Notes under the pieces: generated by a model | Databases searched by the model: none | What the model saw: only the letters and a program-made list of their open reading frames with translations | Told to the model about the DNA's origin: nothing | Part shown: positions 46,093 to 55,382 of the stretch, piece after piece | Numbering within the stretch: the stretch's first letter is position 1 | Layout of the letters: each line of letters starts with the position of its first letter | Origin: Alphaproteobacteria bacterium | GTDB lineage: Bacteria; Pseudomonadota; Alphaproteobacteria; Rhizobiales; Beijerinckiaceae | Length of the DNA stretch: 64,000 bases | Assembly: GCA_021325385.1 (NCBI GenBank) | Contig: JAJPHH010000139.1 | Location: forward strand, 1 to 64,000 | Direction of reading: 5' to 3' | Program-made: the position numbers and the translations under genes

Positions 46093-46644
46093 TCAGTGGC
46101 CATCGTCCTCGGCCGACGCCAAATTCTCGACAGTCGCCGCAAGCCAGGTCCAAAAATGCGACCCCATCGGCCGATCGATATGGATTCTCGCCGTCTCTGA
46201 ATCGCGATAGCGGTAGACGATCGCCTGTATCCCGGCGAAATTCATCGCCGCGCTCGGGCTTGTCCTGGACGGGTCCAGCGCGGTCGCGCGCGCCAGGATC
46301 TCCGACGAAAGCGCTCCCGTCAGTTCAAAGACGAGCAGCCCCGCGCTGATCGGCGTCGCGGCGAAGCCTTCGGCGCGCCACCCCGACGGCGCGACAAAGT
46401 CCGAAGGTCCGACCGCCAGGACTCGATCCCGCGCGAGCCGAACGCAGTAGCGGTCGCCTTGGGCGAGACCAAAGCCGCCGATATCCGCATGCGGAAAGCT
46501 CGCCTGGCGCGCCCAAGCTGCGAAATCGCCGCTGATAAGATGCTGGGCGAGCCCTGGCGCCGGCCGGACGCTGAGTCCCGGCCGATCCAAAGCCGCCGCG
46601 CGCCAGTCCGGCTGGGCCGGCCAGATGGCGGAAAGGTCATGCAT
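46093..46644 (-). CDS. soxG: sarcosine oxidase subunit gamma
   Basis: A 183-residue gamma subunit of heterotetrameric sarcosine oxidase, recognised from SGDFAAWARQASFPHADIGGF and the C-terminal RYRDSETARIHIDRPMGSHFWTWL, typical of SoxG. It has no catalytic residues of its own and stabilises the complex next to the folate site of the alpha subunit. It overlaps the end of soxA by eight bases. The order here is B-D-A-G, as in other bacteria. Confidence 0.88.
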   Translation of the reverse strand: MHDLSAIWPAQPDWRAAALDRPGLSVRPAPGLAQHLISGDFAAWARQASFPHADIGGFGLAQGDRYCVRLARDRVLAVGPSDFVAPSGWRAEGFAATPISAGLLVFELTGALSSEILARATALDPSRTSPSAAMNFAGIQAIVYRYRDSETARIHIDRPMGSHFWTWLAATVENLASAEDDGH

Positions 46645-49516
46645 TGAGCCGAGTCCCGCCCAAGTCGAAAGCGCAGGGCGCGCCGATCGTCGCGCGCCTC
46701 ATTTCGCCCAAATGCCTTATGTCGACCGCCTCGCCGCGGCGGCTCGCGCCGCGCTCGATCAATCCGAGCGCGATCGGAAAGCCAAGCGTCGGGCTCATAT
46801 AGCTGGAAGTGACATAACCGATGCTTCTCTGCTTTGATCCCACGGCTTCGACGCCATGCGCGCCCGTCGCCAGCGGCGGCTCGCCTGCCGAAACTGACAA
46901 TCCGACAAGCTGACGACGGTCCGCTCTTGTCGCCTCCTCGGTAAACAGCGATCGACGTCCGACATACTCGTCAAGACGTCTCTCGCGCGGTCCCGCCATG
47001 CCGAGATCATGCGGCATGGTTGCGCCGTCGGTATCTTTGCCGATGCCGATATACCCTTTCTCGGCGCGCAGGATCATCAACGCCTCGACGCCGATGACCG
47101 CCGCTTCGAAACGCTTGCCAAGCTCGATCAGCTGCATCCAGAGGTCTTCGGCTCGGTCGGCCGGCACGGAGATTTCGTAGCTCCTGTCGCCAGTAAAGCT
47201 GACCCGCGCGACGCGCATCTCGCCGCCCTGGAAATCGCCGTCGCAGACCGCCATATGCGGCAGAGCGGAATCGTCAAGGTCGATGCGCAAAGCCAGCTCG
47301 CTGAGCAGGGCTTTGGCGCGGGGACCAGAGACAGTGACCGTCGCAAGATGCGAGGTCGCATTATGGATGAAGAGCCGCTTGCGATCGAAGCGATCTTGCC
47401 GCCACTCCTCTAATCGGGCGTGAACCGCGCCGACATGCGAACTGGAGCAAGAGACGAGAAATCGATCCTCGCCCAGCCGTGCAAGCACGCCGTCGTCGAA
47501 GACGATTCCCGATTCGGACAGCATCAACCCGTACCGACAGCGGCCGGGTCTCAGCGTCGACATGGCGTTGTAGTAGATGAAGTCGACGAACTCAGCCGCC
47601 TGAGGTCCGACCACCTCGATCTTTCCGAGCGTCGAAGCGTCGAAAATCGCGGCCGAGCGCCGCGCCTGCCGCGCCTCTTCTTGAATTTGCGGTTCGCCAG
47701 GCCCGCCGCCATAATAAGCCGGCCGCAGCCAGCCGCCGTATTCGCGGAAAACCGCGCCGCGCGCCCGATGCGCGGCTTCGAGCGGAAGCCGCTTCAGCGG
47801 CGACATCAGCGCGCCGCCGCGCAGACCCGCAAGGCTCGCGAAGGACGTCGGCGCATAAGGCGGACGGTAGGTCGTCGTTCCGACTTCGGCAATTTGCCGG
47901 CCGGTGATCTCGGCCATCAGAGCCAAACCTCCGATATTCGAGGTCTTTCCCTGATCGGTGGCCATGCCCAGCGTCGTGTATCGCTTCAAATGCTCGACCG
48001 AGACGAAATTTTCGCGCGCGGCGAGTTCGACGTCCTTCGCCGTCACATCGCTTTGATAATCGATCCAGACGCGGTCTGTCCGCTCAGCGCTGCTCCAGAT
48101 CGGATCGATCCGTAGGGTATTTTCGCGCCCGGCGCTGACCGGAATCGGAGCGGCGCCGCCGCAGAATTCGCGCGCGGCCTTGGCGCCGCTGGCCAGCGTA
48201 TCGGCGAGCGAGATCGCGCCCGCCGCGGCGCCGGCGACGCTGAGGAGAGATGTCGGCCCCGCCGGCGCGAAGGCGGCAAGCTCGTCTCGCCAGGCGAGCT
48301 TGCCTCGCGCCTGGCAGAAGAGGTGGACGGTCGGCGTCCATCCGCCGGAAACGAGAATGCAATCGGCGGCGATTGTCGCGCCGTCGTTCAACATCGCTCC
48401 TTCGACGACCTGCCGGCCGCGAGCGCTTGTCAGTCTCCGGCCGAACCGGACGTCGCTCGCGAGCTTGCCGGCGCGCCCATTCGCGCGGCTGTCGATCACC
48501 GTCACCGCCGCGCCCGCTTCGGCTAAGGCGTCGGCGACTTCATAGGCGCTGTCGTTGTTCGTCGCGACGACGATGCGCTCGCCGACAATCACGCCATAGC
48601 GGCGCAGATAAATCAGCGCCGCGTCCGCGGACATGATTCCGGGCAGATCATTATTCGCAAAAGGCAGCGGCCGCTCGATTGCGCCCGCAGCCACGATCAC
48701 ATGCCGCGCCCGCACGCGCCACAGCGTGTCGGGCCTTGCCTCGCCGCGGCGTTGGGCAAGACCGACCAGATTGTGATCATAGACGCCAAACGCCGTGGTC
48801 GAGGGAAGGTACTCGACGCCTTGGCGCTTCAGCTCAGCGACAGCGGCTTCCGCCCAATCGATCGCGGCGGCGCCGTCGATCACGCCGGCGCGGTGGCGTA
48901 ACGAGCCGCCCGGTCGGGCGCCGTCGTCGACCAGGATAGTCGACGCGCCGGCCGAGCCGGCTTGCAACGCCGCCGCCAGACCCGCCGGGCCGGCGCCGAC
49001 GACAAGCAGATCGCAGTGGGCGTTGATCTGATCCGCCCTCCCGCCAGCAACCGAGGCTGGATCGACCCTGCCGAGCCCGGCCATCGCCCTTATGCGATTT
49101 TCGTACGAGCGCCAATTCGGCCAGAGGAAGGTCTTGTAATAGAAGCCCGCGGGGATGAAGCGGGCGAAGCGATCGAGAAACGCGTAGCGATCAGCGCGTG
49201 CAGTCGGCGAGGCGTTTACGCTGCGCGCGACGAGGCCAGGCCGAGCCGGCGCAACCGTCGCGCGCACGTTCGGCGTCAGGCGCCCCAAGTCGGCCACGTC
49301 GACCAGGGCGTTCGGCTCCTCGACGCCTGCGCCCCAAACGCCGCGCGGCCGATGGTGCTTAAAACTACGAGCGACGATTCTGATATTGCTGGCAAGCAAC
49401 GCCGACGCAATCGTATCGCCGTGAAAGCCATCGACCTTTTGCCCATCGAAAGCGAACTCAAGCGGCCGCGAGCGGTCGATGTCGCTCCCGCCCCGATCCA
49501 GGCGACGCGCGCTCAT
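46637..49516 (-). CDS. soxA: sarcosine oxidase subunit alpha
   Basis: The 959-residue alpha subunit. The N-terminus (FDGQKVDGFHGDTIASALLA) is the ferredoxin-like domain of this family, followed by a dinucleotide-binding domain with LLVVGAGPAGLAAALQAG and ATNNDSAYEVADALAEAG. The C-terminal 380 residues resemble aminomethyltransferase (GcvT) and bind tetrahydrofolate to capture the methyl group as methylene-THF. The holoenzyme oxidises sarcosine to glycine plus peroxide and a one-carbon unit. It overlaps soxD by four bases upstream and soxG by eight downstream. Confidence 0.95.
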   Translation of the reverse strand: MSARRLDRGGSDIDRSRPLEFAFDGQKVDGFHGDTIASALLASNIRIVARSFKHHRPRGVWGAGVEEPNALVDVADLGRLTPNVRATVAPARPGLVARSVNASPTARADRYAFLDRFARFIPAGFYYKTFLWPNWRSYENRIRAMAGLGRVDPASVAGGRADQINAHCDLLVVGAGPAGLAAALQAGSAGASTILVDDGARPGGSLRHRAGVIDGAAAIDWAEAAVAELKRQGVEYLPSTTAFGVYDHNLVGLAQRRGEARPDTLWRVRARHVIVAAGAIERPLPFANNDLPGIMSADAALIYLRRYGVIVGERIVVATNNDSAYEVADALAEAGAAVTVIDSRANGRAGKLASDVRFGRRLTSARGRQVVEGAMLNDGATIAADCILVSGGWTPTVHLFCQARGKLAWRDELAAFAPAGPTSLLSVAGAAAGAISLADTLASGAKAAREFCGGAAPIPVSAGRENTLRIDPIWSSAERTDRVWIDYQSDVTAKDVELAARENFVSVEHLKRYTTLGMATDQGKTSNIGGLALMAEITGRQIAEVGTTTYRPPYAPTSFASLAGLRGGALMSPLKRLPLEAAHRARGAVFREYGGWLRPAYYGGGPGEPQIQEEARQARRSAAIFDASTLGKIEVVGPQAAEFVDFIYYNAMSTLRPGRCRYGLMLSESGIVFDDGVLARLGEDRFLVSCSSSHVGAVHARLEEWRQDRFDRKRLFIHNATSHLATVTVSGPRAKALLSELALRIDLDDSALPHMAVCDGDFQGGEMRVARVSFTGDRSYEISVPADRAEDLWMQLIELGKRFEAAVIGVEALMILRAEKGYIGIGKDTDGATMPHDLGMAGPRERRLDEYVGRRSLFTEEATRADRRQLVGLSVSAGEPPLATGAHGVEAVGSKQRSIGYVTSSYMSPTLGFPIALGLIERGASRRGEAVDIRHLGEMRRATIGAPCAFDLGGTRLNA

Positions 49517-49776
49517 GGTTCGCGGCCGCTATTCGGCGACGAGTCTGCGACGACGTGGGTCGAGGCGTCGCGCGTCATGACGAAGAATTCGCCGCAGGTC
49601 ATGTGCATCCAGATTTCGCGGGATGGGCCTGTGGGATTGGCGCGGAACCAAAGGTAGTTCGCCCAAAAGTCGGCCGAGACGTTCGCGCCTTCCGGCCGCA
49701 CATTTCCCGCCTCGCCGCCATAGTGGAACTCGGTCTCGTCGCGAGGGCCGCAAAAAGGACAAGGGAAGAGCTGCAT
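49513..49776 (-). CDS. soxD: sarcosine oxidase subunit delta
   Basis: The 87-residue delta subunit: MQLFPCPFCGPRDETEFHYGG at the start, then FWANYLWFRANPTGPSREIW and HMTCGEFFVMTRD. The CPFC pair and later Cys/His residues bind the structural zinc of the complex. It is placed between soxB (7-base gap) and soxA (4-base overlap). Confidence 0.93.
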   Translation of the reverse strand: MQLFPCPFCGPRDETEFHYGGEAGNVRPEGANVSADFWANYLWFRANPTGPSREIWMHMTCGEFFVMTRDASTHVVADSSPNSGREP

Positions 49777-49783
49777 GGCCTCC

Positions 49784-51037
49784 TCAATGGGCGATGCCGG
49801 AGCCGGCCGCCTCGTCGATCAACCGTCCTTTGGCGAAGCGGCTTAGGTCGAAAGGCCTGCTGATCGGATGATGGGCGCCTTTCGCCAGCAGATGGGCGAG
49901 CATCGTTCCGCCGGCGGGAATCGCTTTGAATCCGCCGGTGCCCCAACCGCAATTGAGATAGAGGCCGGGAAGCGGCGATTCGCCGATAATCGGCGAACTA
50001 TCGGGGACGACGTCGACGATCCCCGCCCATTGCCGCATCAGCTTGAGCTGGCCGAAAGCCGGGAACATCTCGATCAAGCCGGCGATCACCGTCTCGAGAA
50101 CCGGCAGATTGCCGCGCTGCGCATAGGACGGGATGCGGTCGAGACCGCCGCCGATCACCAGTTCGCCCTTGTCGGATTGGCTGACATAAGTCCCCGTCCC
50201 GAGCGACGTGACGACTGTGTCGAGGATCGGCTTGACCGGCTCGGAGACGCAGGCCTGCAGCGCATAGGAATTGATCGGCAGCTTGAATCCGGCCAGGGCG
50301 GCGAGCGCCGAGGAATGACCCGCGACGGCCATGCCCGTCCGCTCGGCGCGAATGGGACCGAGCGACGTCTCGACGCCGCGGCAACGGCCGGCCTCGATGA
50401 TGAAGCCAAGCGCCTCGCAATTCTGGATGATGTCGACGCCGAGACCGCTGGCGGCCCGCGCATAGCCCCAGGCCACCGCGTCGTGCCGAGCGACGCCGGC
50501 GCTCGGCTGCCAAACGCCTCCATGGACCGGAAAACGCGCTTTTGGCGAGAAATTGTAGATCGGCGCGACGCGGCGCACATCCTCCGACGAGAACAGCTCG
50601 GCGTCGACGCCGTTGATCTGCATGGCGTTGACGGTTCTGGCGGCGATCTCCATCTCCGCCTCGCTATGGCAGACCGTCACCATGCCGCGCGGCGAGAACA
50701 TGATGTTGTAGTTCAGCTCAGCGGACAGGCTTTTGTAGAGCCGATGCGACAGGCCATAGAGCGCGACGCTCTCCGGGTAGAAATAGTTGGAGCGGATCAC
50801 CGTTGTGTTCCGCCCGGTATTGCCGCCGCCGATCCAGCCTTTCTCGAGCACCGCCGTGCGGCGAATTCCGTGAGTCTTGGCGAGATAATAGGCCGCCGCC
50901 AGACCATGGCCGCCGCCGCCGATGACGATGGCGTCGTACGACGTCTTGGGGACAGGCGTGCGCCAAGCCGGCGCCCAGCCACGGTGGCCGGTCAGGCCTT
51001 CCTTCAACAGCGAAAGAGCCGAGTAGCGTCTGGTCAT
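49784..51037 (-). CDS. soxB: sarcosine oxidase subunit beta
   Basis: The 417-residue flavoprotein subunit that oxidises the N-methyl group. It has an FAD-binding dinucleotide fold at the N-terminus (YDAIVIGGGGHGLAAAYYLAK), then WIGGGNTGRNTTVIRSNYF and a C-terminal FAD contact near LYLNCGWGTGGFKAIPAGG. The ATG at 51037 (MTRRYSALSLLKEGLTGHRGW) matches the family start; the track start at 51082 would overlap the upstream gene. The ribosome site is weak, and the 13-base gap suggests translational coupling to the dehydrogenase upstream. Confidence 0.93.
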   Translation of the reverse strand: MTRRYSALSLLKEGLTGHRGWAPAWRTPVPKTSYDAIVIGGGGHGLAAAYYLAKTHGIRRTAVLEKGWIGGGNTGRNTTVIRSNYFYPESVALYGLSHRLYKSLSAELNYNIMFSPRGMVTVCHSEAEMEIAARTVNAMQINGVDAELFSSEDVRRVAPIYNFSPKARFPVHGGVWQPSAGVARHDAVAWGYARAASGLGVDIIQNCEALGFIIEAGRCRGVETSLGPIRAERTGMAVAGHSSALAALAGFKLPINSYALQACVSEPVKPILDTVVTSLGTGTYVSQSDKGELVIGGGLDRIPSYAQRGNLPVLETVIAGLIEMFPAFGQLKLMRQWAGIVDVVPDSSPIIGESPLPGLYLNCGWGTGGFKAIPAGGTMLAHLLAKGAHHPISRPFDLSRFAKGRLIDEAAGSGIAH

Positions 51038-51050
51038 CGTTCGCTGCGCC

Positions 51051-53462
51051 TCATGAGCGCATTCTCGCCCCGGACGGATCATGAGGCGACCGCGCGATCA
51101 CCTTCGCGGCGCGCTCGACGCCGACAATATGCGTCGTCAGCTCAGTCCCGACCCCGGCGCAATCGCGGTCGAGCATCGCCAAGGCGAGGCTCTTGCCGAT
51201 CGTATGCCCGTAGCCGCCCGAGGTGACGAAGCCGACTCGCCTCCCGTTCCTCCAGACAGGCTCATAGCCGCCGGCGTCGGCGCCGATCGCGTCGATTTCG
51301 AGCGTCGCGATTCGCCGCCGCGCGCCGTTTCGCTGTTCGTTCAAGGCCGCTTCGCGCCCGATGAAATCGCCCTTGTCGAAGGCGATCCACTGGTCGAGGC
51401 CGGTCATGCCCGGCGTGTAGTCCTGGGTGAATTCGCGCGACCAGACGCCGAAGCTCTTTTCGAGGCGAAGCGAGCCAACCGCGTTGAACCCATATTCGAT
51501 CGCGCCAAGCCCCCCGCCGGCGTCGAGCAACGTCCGGCGCAGCGCCGCGTGCTCATTCGCCAAGCAATGAATCTCATAGCCAAGCTCGCCCGAAATCGAC
51601 AGGCGGCCGACCTTCGCCCTGATCAGGCCGATATCGAGCGTCGTGCAACCGAGAAACGGCAGGGCCGCCGACGATACGTCTTGATGCGTCGTCCGTTCGA
51701 GCAATTTGCGCGCGTTCGGCCCGGCCAACGAAAAGCCGACGATCGCATCGGAGACGTCGCGCAGCGAAACGCCGTCCCCAAGATGGCGCTCGAACCAGCG
51801 CATGTGCCATTGCCTGAGATAGTACGATCCGACGATCCACCAGAGGCCGCCGCCCCAGTTGAAGACGGTAAGATCGCCTTTCAGCTTGCCGTTCGGCCCG
51901 AGCATGGGCGCGAGCTTGGCCCGGCCGGGCCTGGGCAAGGGGCAGGCGAGCAGCCGGTCGAGCCACGCTTCGGCGTTGCGGCCCGAGATTTCGTAGCGGG
52001 AGAAGGCCGAGATATCGAGAATGCCGACGCCCTCACGCACTTTACGGCACTCTCCTCCGACCAGGTCGAAAGCGTTGGAGCGTTTCAGCGTCGGCTTCTC
52101 GGCAAAATTCTGCGGCGCGAAATAGAGCGGAACCTCCATGCCCCAGGAAACGCCCCAACGCGCGCCGGCCGCCGCCATCGCGTCATGCGCGCCCGCCATG
52201 CGCAGCGGCCTTCCCGCCGGCAATTGCTCGTTCGGATAGTTCATGACGAAGCGCCGGGAATAGAACTGGCCGGTCGATTGCCGAATGTATTCCCGGTTCG
52301 ATGCGAAGTCGCCGTAACGGGCGACGTCCATGCCGAACACGTCCGCTTCCGGCTCGCCATGGATCATCCATTCCGCCAGCGACTTGCCGACGCCGCCGCC
52401 CTGGAGAAACCCCGCCATGACGCCGCAGGCGACCCAATAATTGGGAACGCCGCGCACCGGGCCGACCAGCGGATTGCCGTCCGGCGAGAAGGTGAACGCG
52501 CCGTTCACCCACCGCTTGACGCCGGCCGTCTCGAGGCAGGGATAGCGGCGGAAGCCGAGCGCCAGTTCCTCGGAGATGCGGTCGACATCTTCCTGGATCA
52601 GCTCCGCGCCGTAATCCCAGGGCGCGCCCTCCATATGCCAATGCTTCGGCTTGAGCTCGTAGATGCCGAGGAGCAGGCCTTTCTGCTCCTGGCGCATATA
52701 GGTGAAGCCTTCGAGGTCGACGACGAGCGGCAACTCTTTATCCAGCGCTCGGATTTCCGGGATCGCCTCGGTGACCAGATAGTGATGCTCCATTGGCGTG
52801 ACCGGCAGATCGATCCGCGCCATGCGGCCGACTTGCTTGGCCCAAAGACCGGCGGCGTTAACGACATGGTCAGCGACCAGCGGACCCCGCTCGGTCGTGA
52901 CGAGCCAGCTTCCATCGCTGCGGCGGTCGAGCGCGAGAACTCTGTTCTGCTCGACTATTTCCGCGCCGCGCCGCTTGGCCGCCTTCGCGTAGGCATGGAC
53001 CACGCCCGACGGATCGATATAGCCCTCGCGCTCGGCATAGAGTCCGCCGATGACGCCATCCGTATCGATGATCGGGCAGCGCGCCTTGATCTCGTCGACG
53101 TCGATCAGGCGGACGTCTTCGATGCCCATGGTCTGGAAGATGCGATAAGAGGCTTTGAGCCACTCCCACCGCTCGGACGCCGAGGCGATCGATATGCCGC
53201 CGGTCATGTGCATGCCTATATTCTGGCCGGATTCGCGCTCGACTTCAGAGAGGAGGTCGATCGTATAGGCTTGCAGCGCGGCGATGTTCGGATCGGCGTT
53301 GAGGGCGTGAAAGCCGCCCGCCGCGTGCCAGCTCGAGCCGGCGGTCAGAGTTTTGCGCTCGATCAGGAGAATGTCGGTCCAGCCGAATTTCGCGAGATGA
53401 TAGAGGACCGACGCCCCGACGACGCCGCCGCCGACGACGACTGCCCGATAATGCGTCTTCAC
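51051..53462 (-). CDS. dimethylglycine/sarcosine dehydrogenase-like FAD enzyme with GcvT domain
   Basis: An 803-residue flavoenzyme related to mitochondrial dimethylglycine and sarcosine dehydrogenases. The FAD domain begins VVVGGGVVGASVLYHLAKFGW; the His of TAGSSWHAAGGFH is the family's covalent FAD site. The C-terminal half (FAEKPTLKRSNAFDLVGGECRK, then GcvT-like CHLAN, EYGFNAVGSLRLEK, FIGREAALNEQRNG) binds folate. It likely demethylates dimethylglycine or another N-methyl amino acid, giving the sarcosine that the next enzyme uses. First gene of the minus-strand operon, facing the ABC importer across a promoter with two palindromes. Exact substrate not determined. Confidence 0.9.
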   Translation of the reverse strand: MKTHYRAVVVGGGVVGASVLYHLAKFGWTDILLIERKTLTAGSSWHAAGGFHALNADPNIAALQAYTIDLLSEVERESGQNIGMHMTGGISIASASERWEWLKASYRIFQTMGIEDVRLIDVDEIKARCPIIDTDGVIGGLYAEREGYIDPSGVVHAYAKAAKRRGAEIVEQNRVLALDRRSDGSWLVTTERGPLVADHVVNAAGLWAKQVGRMARIDLPVTPMEHHYLVTEAIPEIRALDKELPLVVDLEGFTYMRQEQKGLLLGIYELKPKHWHMEGAPWDYGAELIQEDVDRISEELALGFRRYPCLETAGVKRWVNGAFTFSPDGNPLVGPVRGVPNYWVACGVMAGFLQGGGVGKSLAEWMIHGEPEADVFGMDVARYGDFASNREYIRQSTGQFYSRRFVMNYPNEQLPAGRPLRMAGAHDAMAAAGARWGVSWGMEVPLYFAPQNFAEKPTLKRSNAFDLVGGECRKVREGVGILDISAFSRYEISGRNAEAWLDRLLACPLPRPGRAKLAPMLGPNGKLKGDLTVFNWGGGLWWIVGSYYLRQWHMRWFERHLGDGVSLRDVSDAIVGFSLAGPNARKLLERTTHQDVSSAALPFLGCTTLDIGLIRAKVGRLSISGELGYEIHCLANEHAALRRTLLDAGGGLGAIEYGFNAVGSLRLEKSFGVWSREFTQDYTPGMTGLDQWIAFDKGDFIGREAALNEQRNGARRRIATLEIDAIGADAGGYEPVWRNGRRVGFVTSGGYGHTIGKSLALAMLDRDCAGVGTELTTHIVGVERAAKVIARSPHDPSGARMRS

Positions 53463-53501
53463 CCCGCCTCCCCCCTTTGACAGTCGGCAGGCTAACGGCG
53501 T

Positions 53502-53517
53502 TGTACACGTCTGTCCA
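53502..53517. promoter_or_regulatory. putative TetR operator, copy 1
   Basis: TGTACACGTCTGTCCA: half-sites TGTACA and TGGACA (reverse strand) face each other across four bases. It lies 40 bases upstream of the dehydrogenase start. A close copy is 61 bases away, about six helix turns. The size and symmetry fit a TetR dimer. Confidence 0.65.
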
Positions 53518-53562
53518 GTCGTCGGTCGCCGCCCCAGAATTTTCCCGCCCCGAGCCGATCAA

Positions 53563-53578
53563 TGTACACGCTTGTCTA
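53563..53578. promoter_or_regulatory. putative TetR operator, copy 2
   Basis: TGTACACGCTTGTCTA, with inverted half-sites TGTACA and TAGACA. It matches copy 1 at 13 of 16 positions, and matching extends two bases on the right (GT). It lies 68 bases before the ABC binding-protein gene, so one repressor could control both divergent transcripts. Confidence 0.65.
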
Positions 53579-53645
53579 GTGCAAGCGAATTCGATAGCTT
53601 TTGCCGCGAGCGGTCTTGGGAGGGCCCTCGAACAGGGAGAACGCT

Positions 53646-55358
53646 ATGGCTATCGACAGAAGCCGCGGACAGGCGGGCGACGCAGACGCGCGCAACATCA
53701 GCGCCGAGCCCCGAAATCGCGTAAGCCGACGCGACGTGCTGCGCGCCGGCGGCGCAGCCGGGCTGGCGATCGGCGGCTTATCCGGCGCCGCCACGCTCGG
53801 CCTGCCGCTCGCGGCGCGGGCCGCGACGCCTGGTCAATGCGTTCTCGGCGTGACCCAGGAGGCGGTCAACTTCAATCCGCTGCTCTACGTCAATACCGGG
53901 GTCGAGACATCGGTCGAATTTATCGTCTTCGACGCGCTCTGGAAGATCGATCCATCGGGCGCTTTCGTTCCGAACCTCGCCGCCGAGATTCCGACGCAGG
54001 AGAATGGCGGGATTTCAAAAGACGGCCTGACTTGGACGATCAAGCTTCGCGACGGCGTGACCTGGCATGACGGCGCGCCGTTCACCGCGGCCGACGTGGT
54101 CTTCACGCTCGACACTCTGCTCAATCCCAAAGTCACGGTGCGCAGCCGCAACGGCCACGACCACGCGGAGCATTACGAGGCGGTCGACGATCATACGATC
54201 CGCATCAAGCTGAAGGACAATTACGCGCCCTATATGGTCTCTTGGCAGAAGACCAGCATCATTCCAAAACACATCCTCAGCAGCGTCGCCGACATCAATA
54301 CAGCGCCTTTCAACACCAATCCCGTCGGCACCGGCCCGTTCAAATTCAAGAACCGGGTCGCGGGCAGCTACATCGAATTCGAGCCGAACGCCAAATATCA
54401 TGCGGGTTCGCCGAAGCTGACCTCGTTAATCCAAAAATACGTTCCCGATCAGCAATCGCTCTACGCCCAATTCCAGACCGGCGAAGTCGACATTTACGAC
54501 CTGCAGGGCATTCCGCCGCTGCTTTATCAAAAGGCCAAAGCGCTGCCCGGCTCGAAAATTCTGCTCAGTCCGTTGCCTTTCGTCGAATTCATCTACTTCA
54601 ATTGCGGCAAGCCGCAATTCCAGGACAAGCGCGTCCGCAAGGCGATCTATATGGCGATCGACAAGAAGGGCTGGATCGACGCGGTCTATTACGGCGTGCC
54701 GCTGCCGACCTTAAGCTATCTTGCGCCGAACCATTGGGCCTATAACAAGAAGCTCGTCGATCCCGGCTTCAATCCGGGCAAGGCGGCGGCGCTTCTCGAC
54801 GAAGCGGGCTGGAAGGTCGGAAGCGACGGCGTGCGCGCCAAAGACGGCGTGCGGCTCGCCTTCTCCATGTCGACGACCGCCGGCAACAAGTCGCGCGAGC
54901 AGGCGCAACAGCTCGTTCAGCAGAACTTGAAGAAGATCAATGTCGAGATGACGATCAACAACATGCCGGCGTCGGTCGTCTGGGGCGATTATACGGTCAA
55001 GAGCCAATACGATACGCTGATGGTCGGCTGGGACCCCCTGCTCTATCCCGATCCCGACTATAGCGATCGAATCGTCAGCAAGGCGATTCCGGCCAAAGGC
55101 GGCAACGGCTCGAACTATGTGCAATACGAGAATCCCGAGATCGACGATTTGTGCGCAAAAGGCGTCGCCGCGGTCGGTCAGGCGGAGCGCAAGGCGATCT
55201 ATGATCGCATTCAGGAAATCCTGCTCGACGACATGCCGTTTGCGCCGATTTTCTCCTACGAGCTGCTGATCGGGGTGAAAGACCGCGTCAAAGGCTACGA
55301 GGTCAATCCCTATACGCCGATCAATTCCTGGAACACCGGAGAGTGGTCCACGACGTGA
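53646..55358 (+). CDS. ABC transporter substrate-binding protein, peptide/nickel/opine family (SBP_bac_5)
   Basis: A 570-residue periplasmic binding protein with a long Tat-type signal (NRVSRRDVLRAGGAAGLAIGG, twin Arg) and cleavage near ARA-ATPG. The family core follows: VFDALWKIDPSGAFVPNLA, LTWTIKLRDGVTWHDGAPFTAADVVFTLD, and YIEFEPNAKYH. Group members bind peptides, opines or other amino-acid derivatives. The start at 53646 follows GGGAGA. It is the first gene of a five-gene importer operon divergent from the dehydrogenase, and probably brings in the substrate of that pathway. Confidence 0.93.
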   Translation: MAIDRSRGQAGDADARNISAEPRNRVSRRDVLRAGGAAGLAIGGLSGAATLGLPLAARAATPGQCVLGVTQEAVNFNPLLYVNTGVETSVEFIVFDALWKIDPSGAFVPNLAAEIPTQENGGISKDGLTWTIKLRDGVTWHDGAPFTAADVVFTLDTLLNPKVTVRSRNGHDHAEHYEAVDDHTIRIKLKDNYAPYMVSWQKTSIIPKHILSSVADINTAPFNTNPVGTGPFKFKNRVAGSYIEFEPNAKYHAGSPKLTSLIQKYVPDQQSLYAQFQTGEVDIYDLQGIPPLLYQKAKALPGSKILLSPLPFVEFIYFNCGKPQFQDKRVRKAIYMAIDKKGWIDAVYYGVPLPTLSYLAPNHWAYNKKLVDPGFNPGKAAALLDEAGWKVGSDGVRAKDGVRLAFSMSTTAGNKSREQAQQLVQQNLKKINVEMTINNMPASVVWGDYTVKSQYDTLMVGWDPLLYPDPDYSDRIVSKAIPAKGGNGSNYVQYENPEIDDLCAKGVAAVGQAERKAIYDRIQEILLDDMPFAPIFSYELLIGVKDRVKGYEVNPYTPINSWNTGEWSTT

Positions 55359-55382
55359 ACAGGCATTGACGGAGAGCCGGAC

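Noticed and set aside
51081-53480. 799-residue plus-strand ORF
   Set aside because: Antisense shadow of the dimethylglycine dehydrogenase-like gene.
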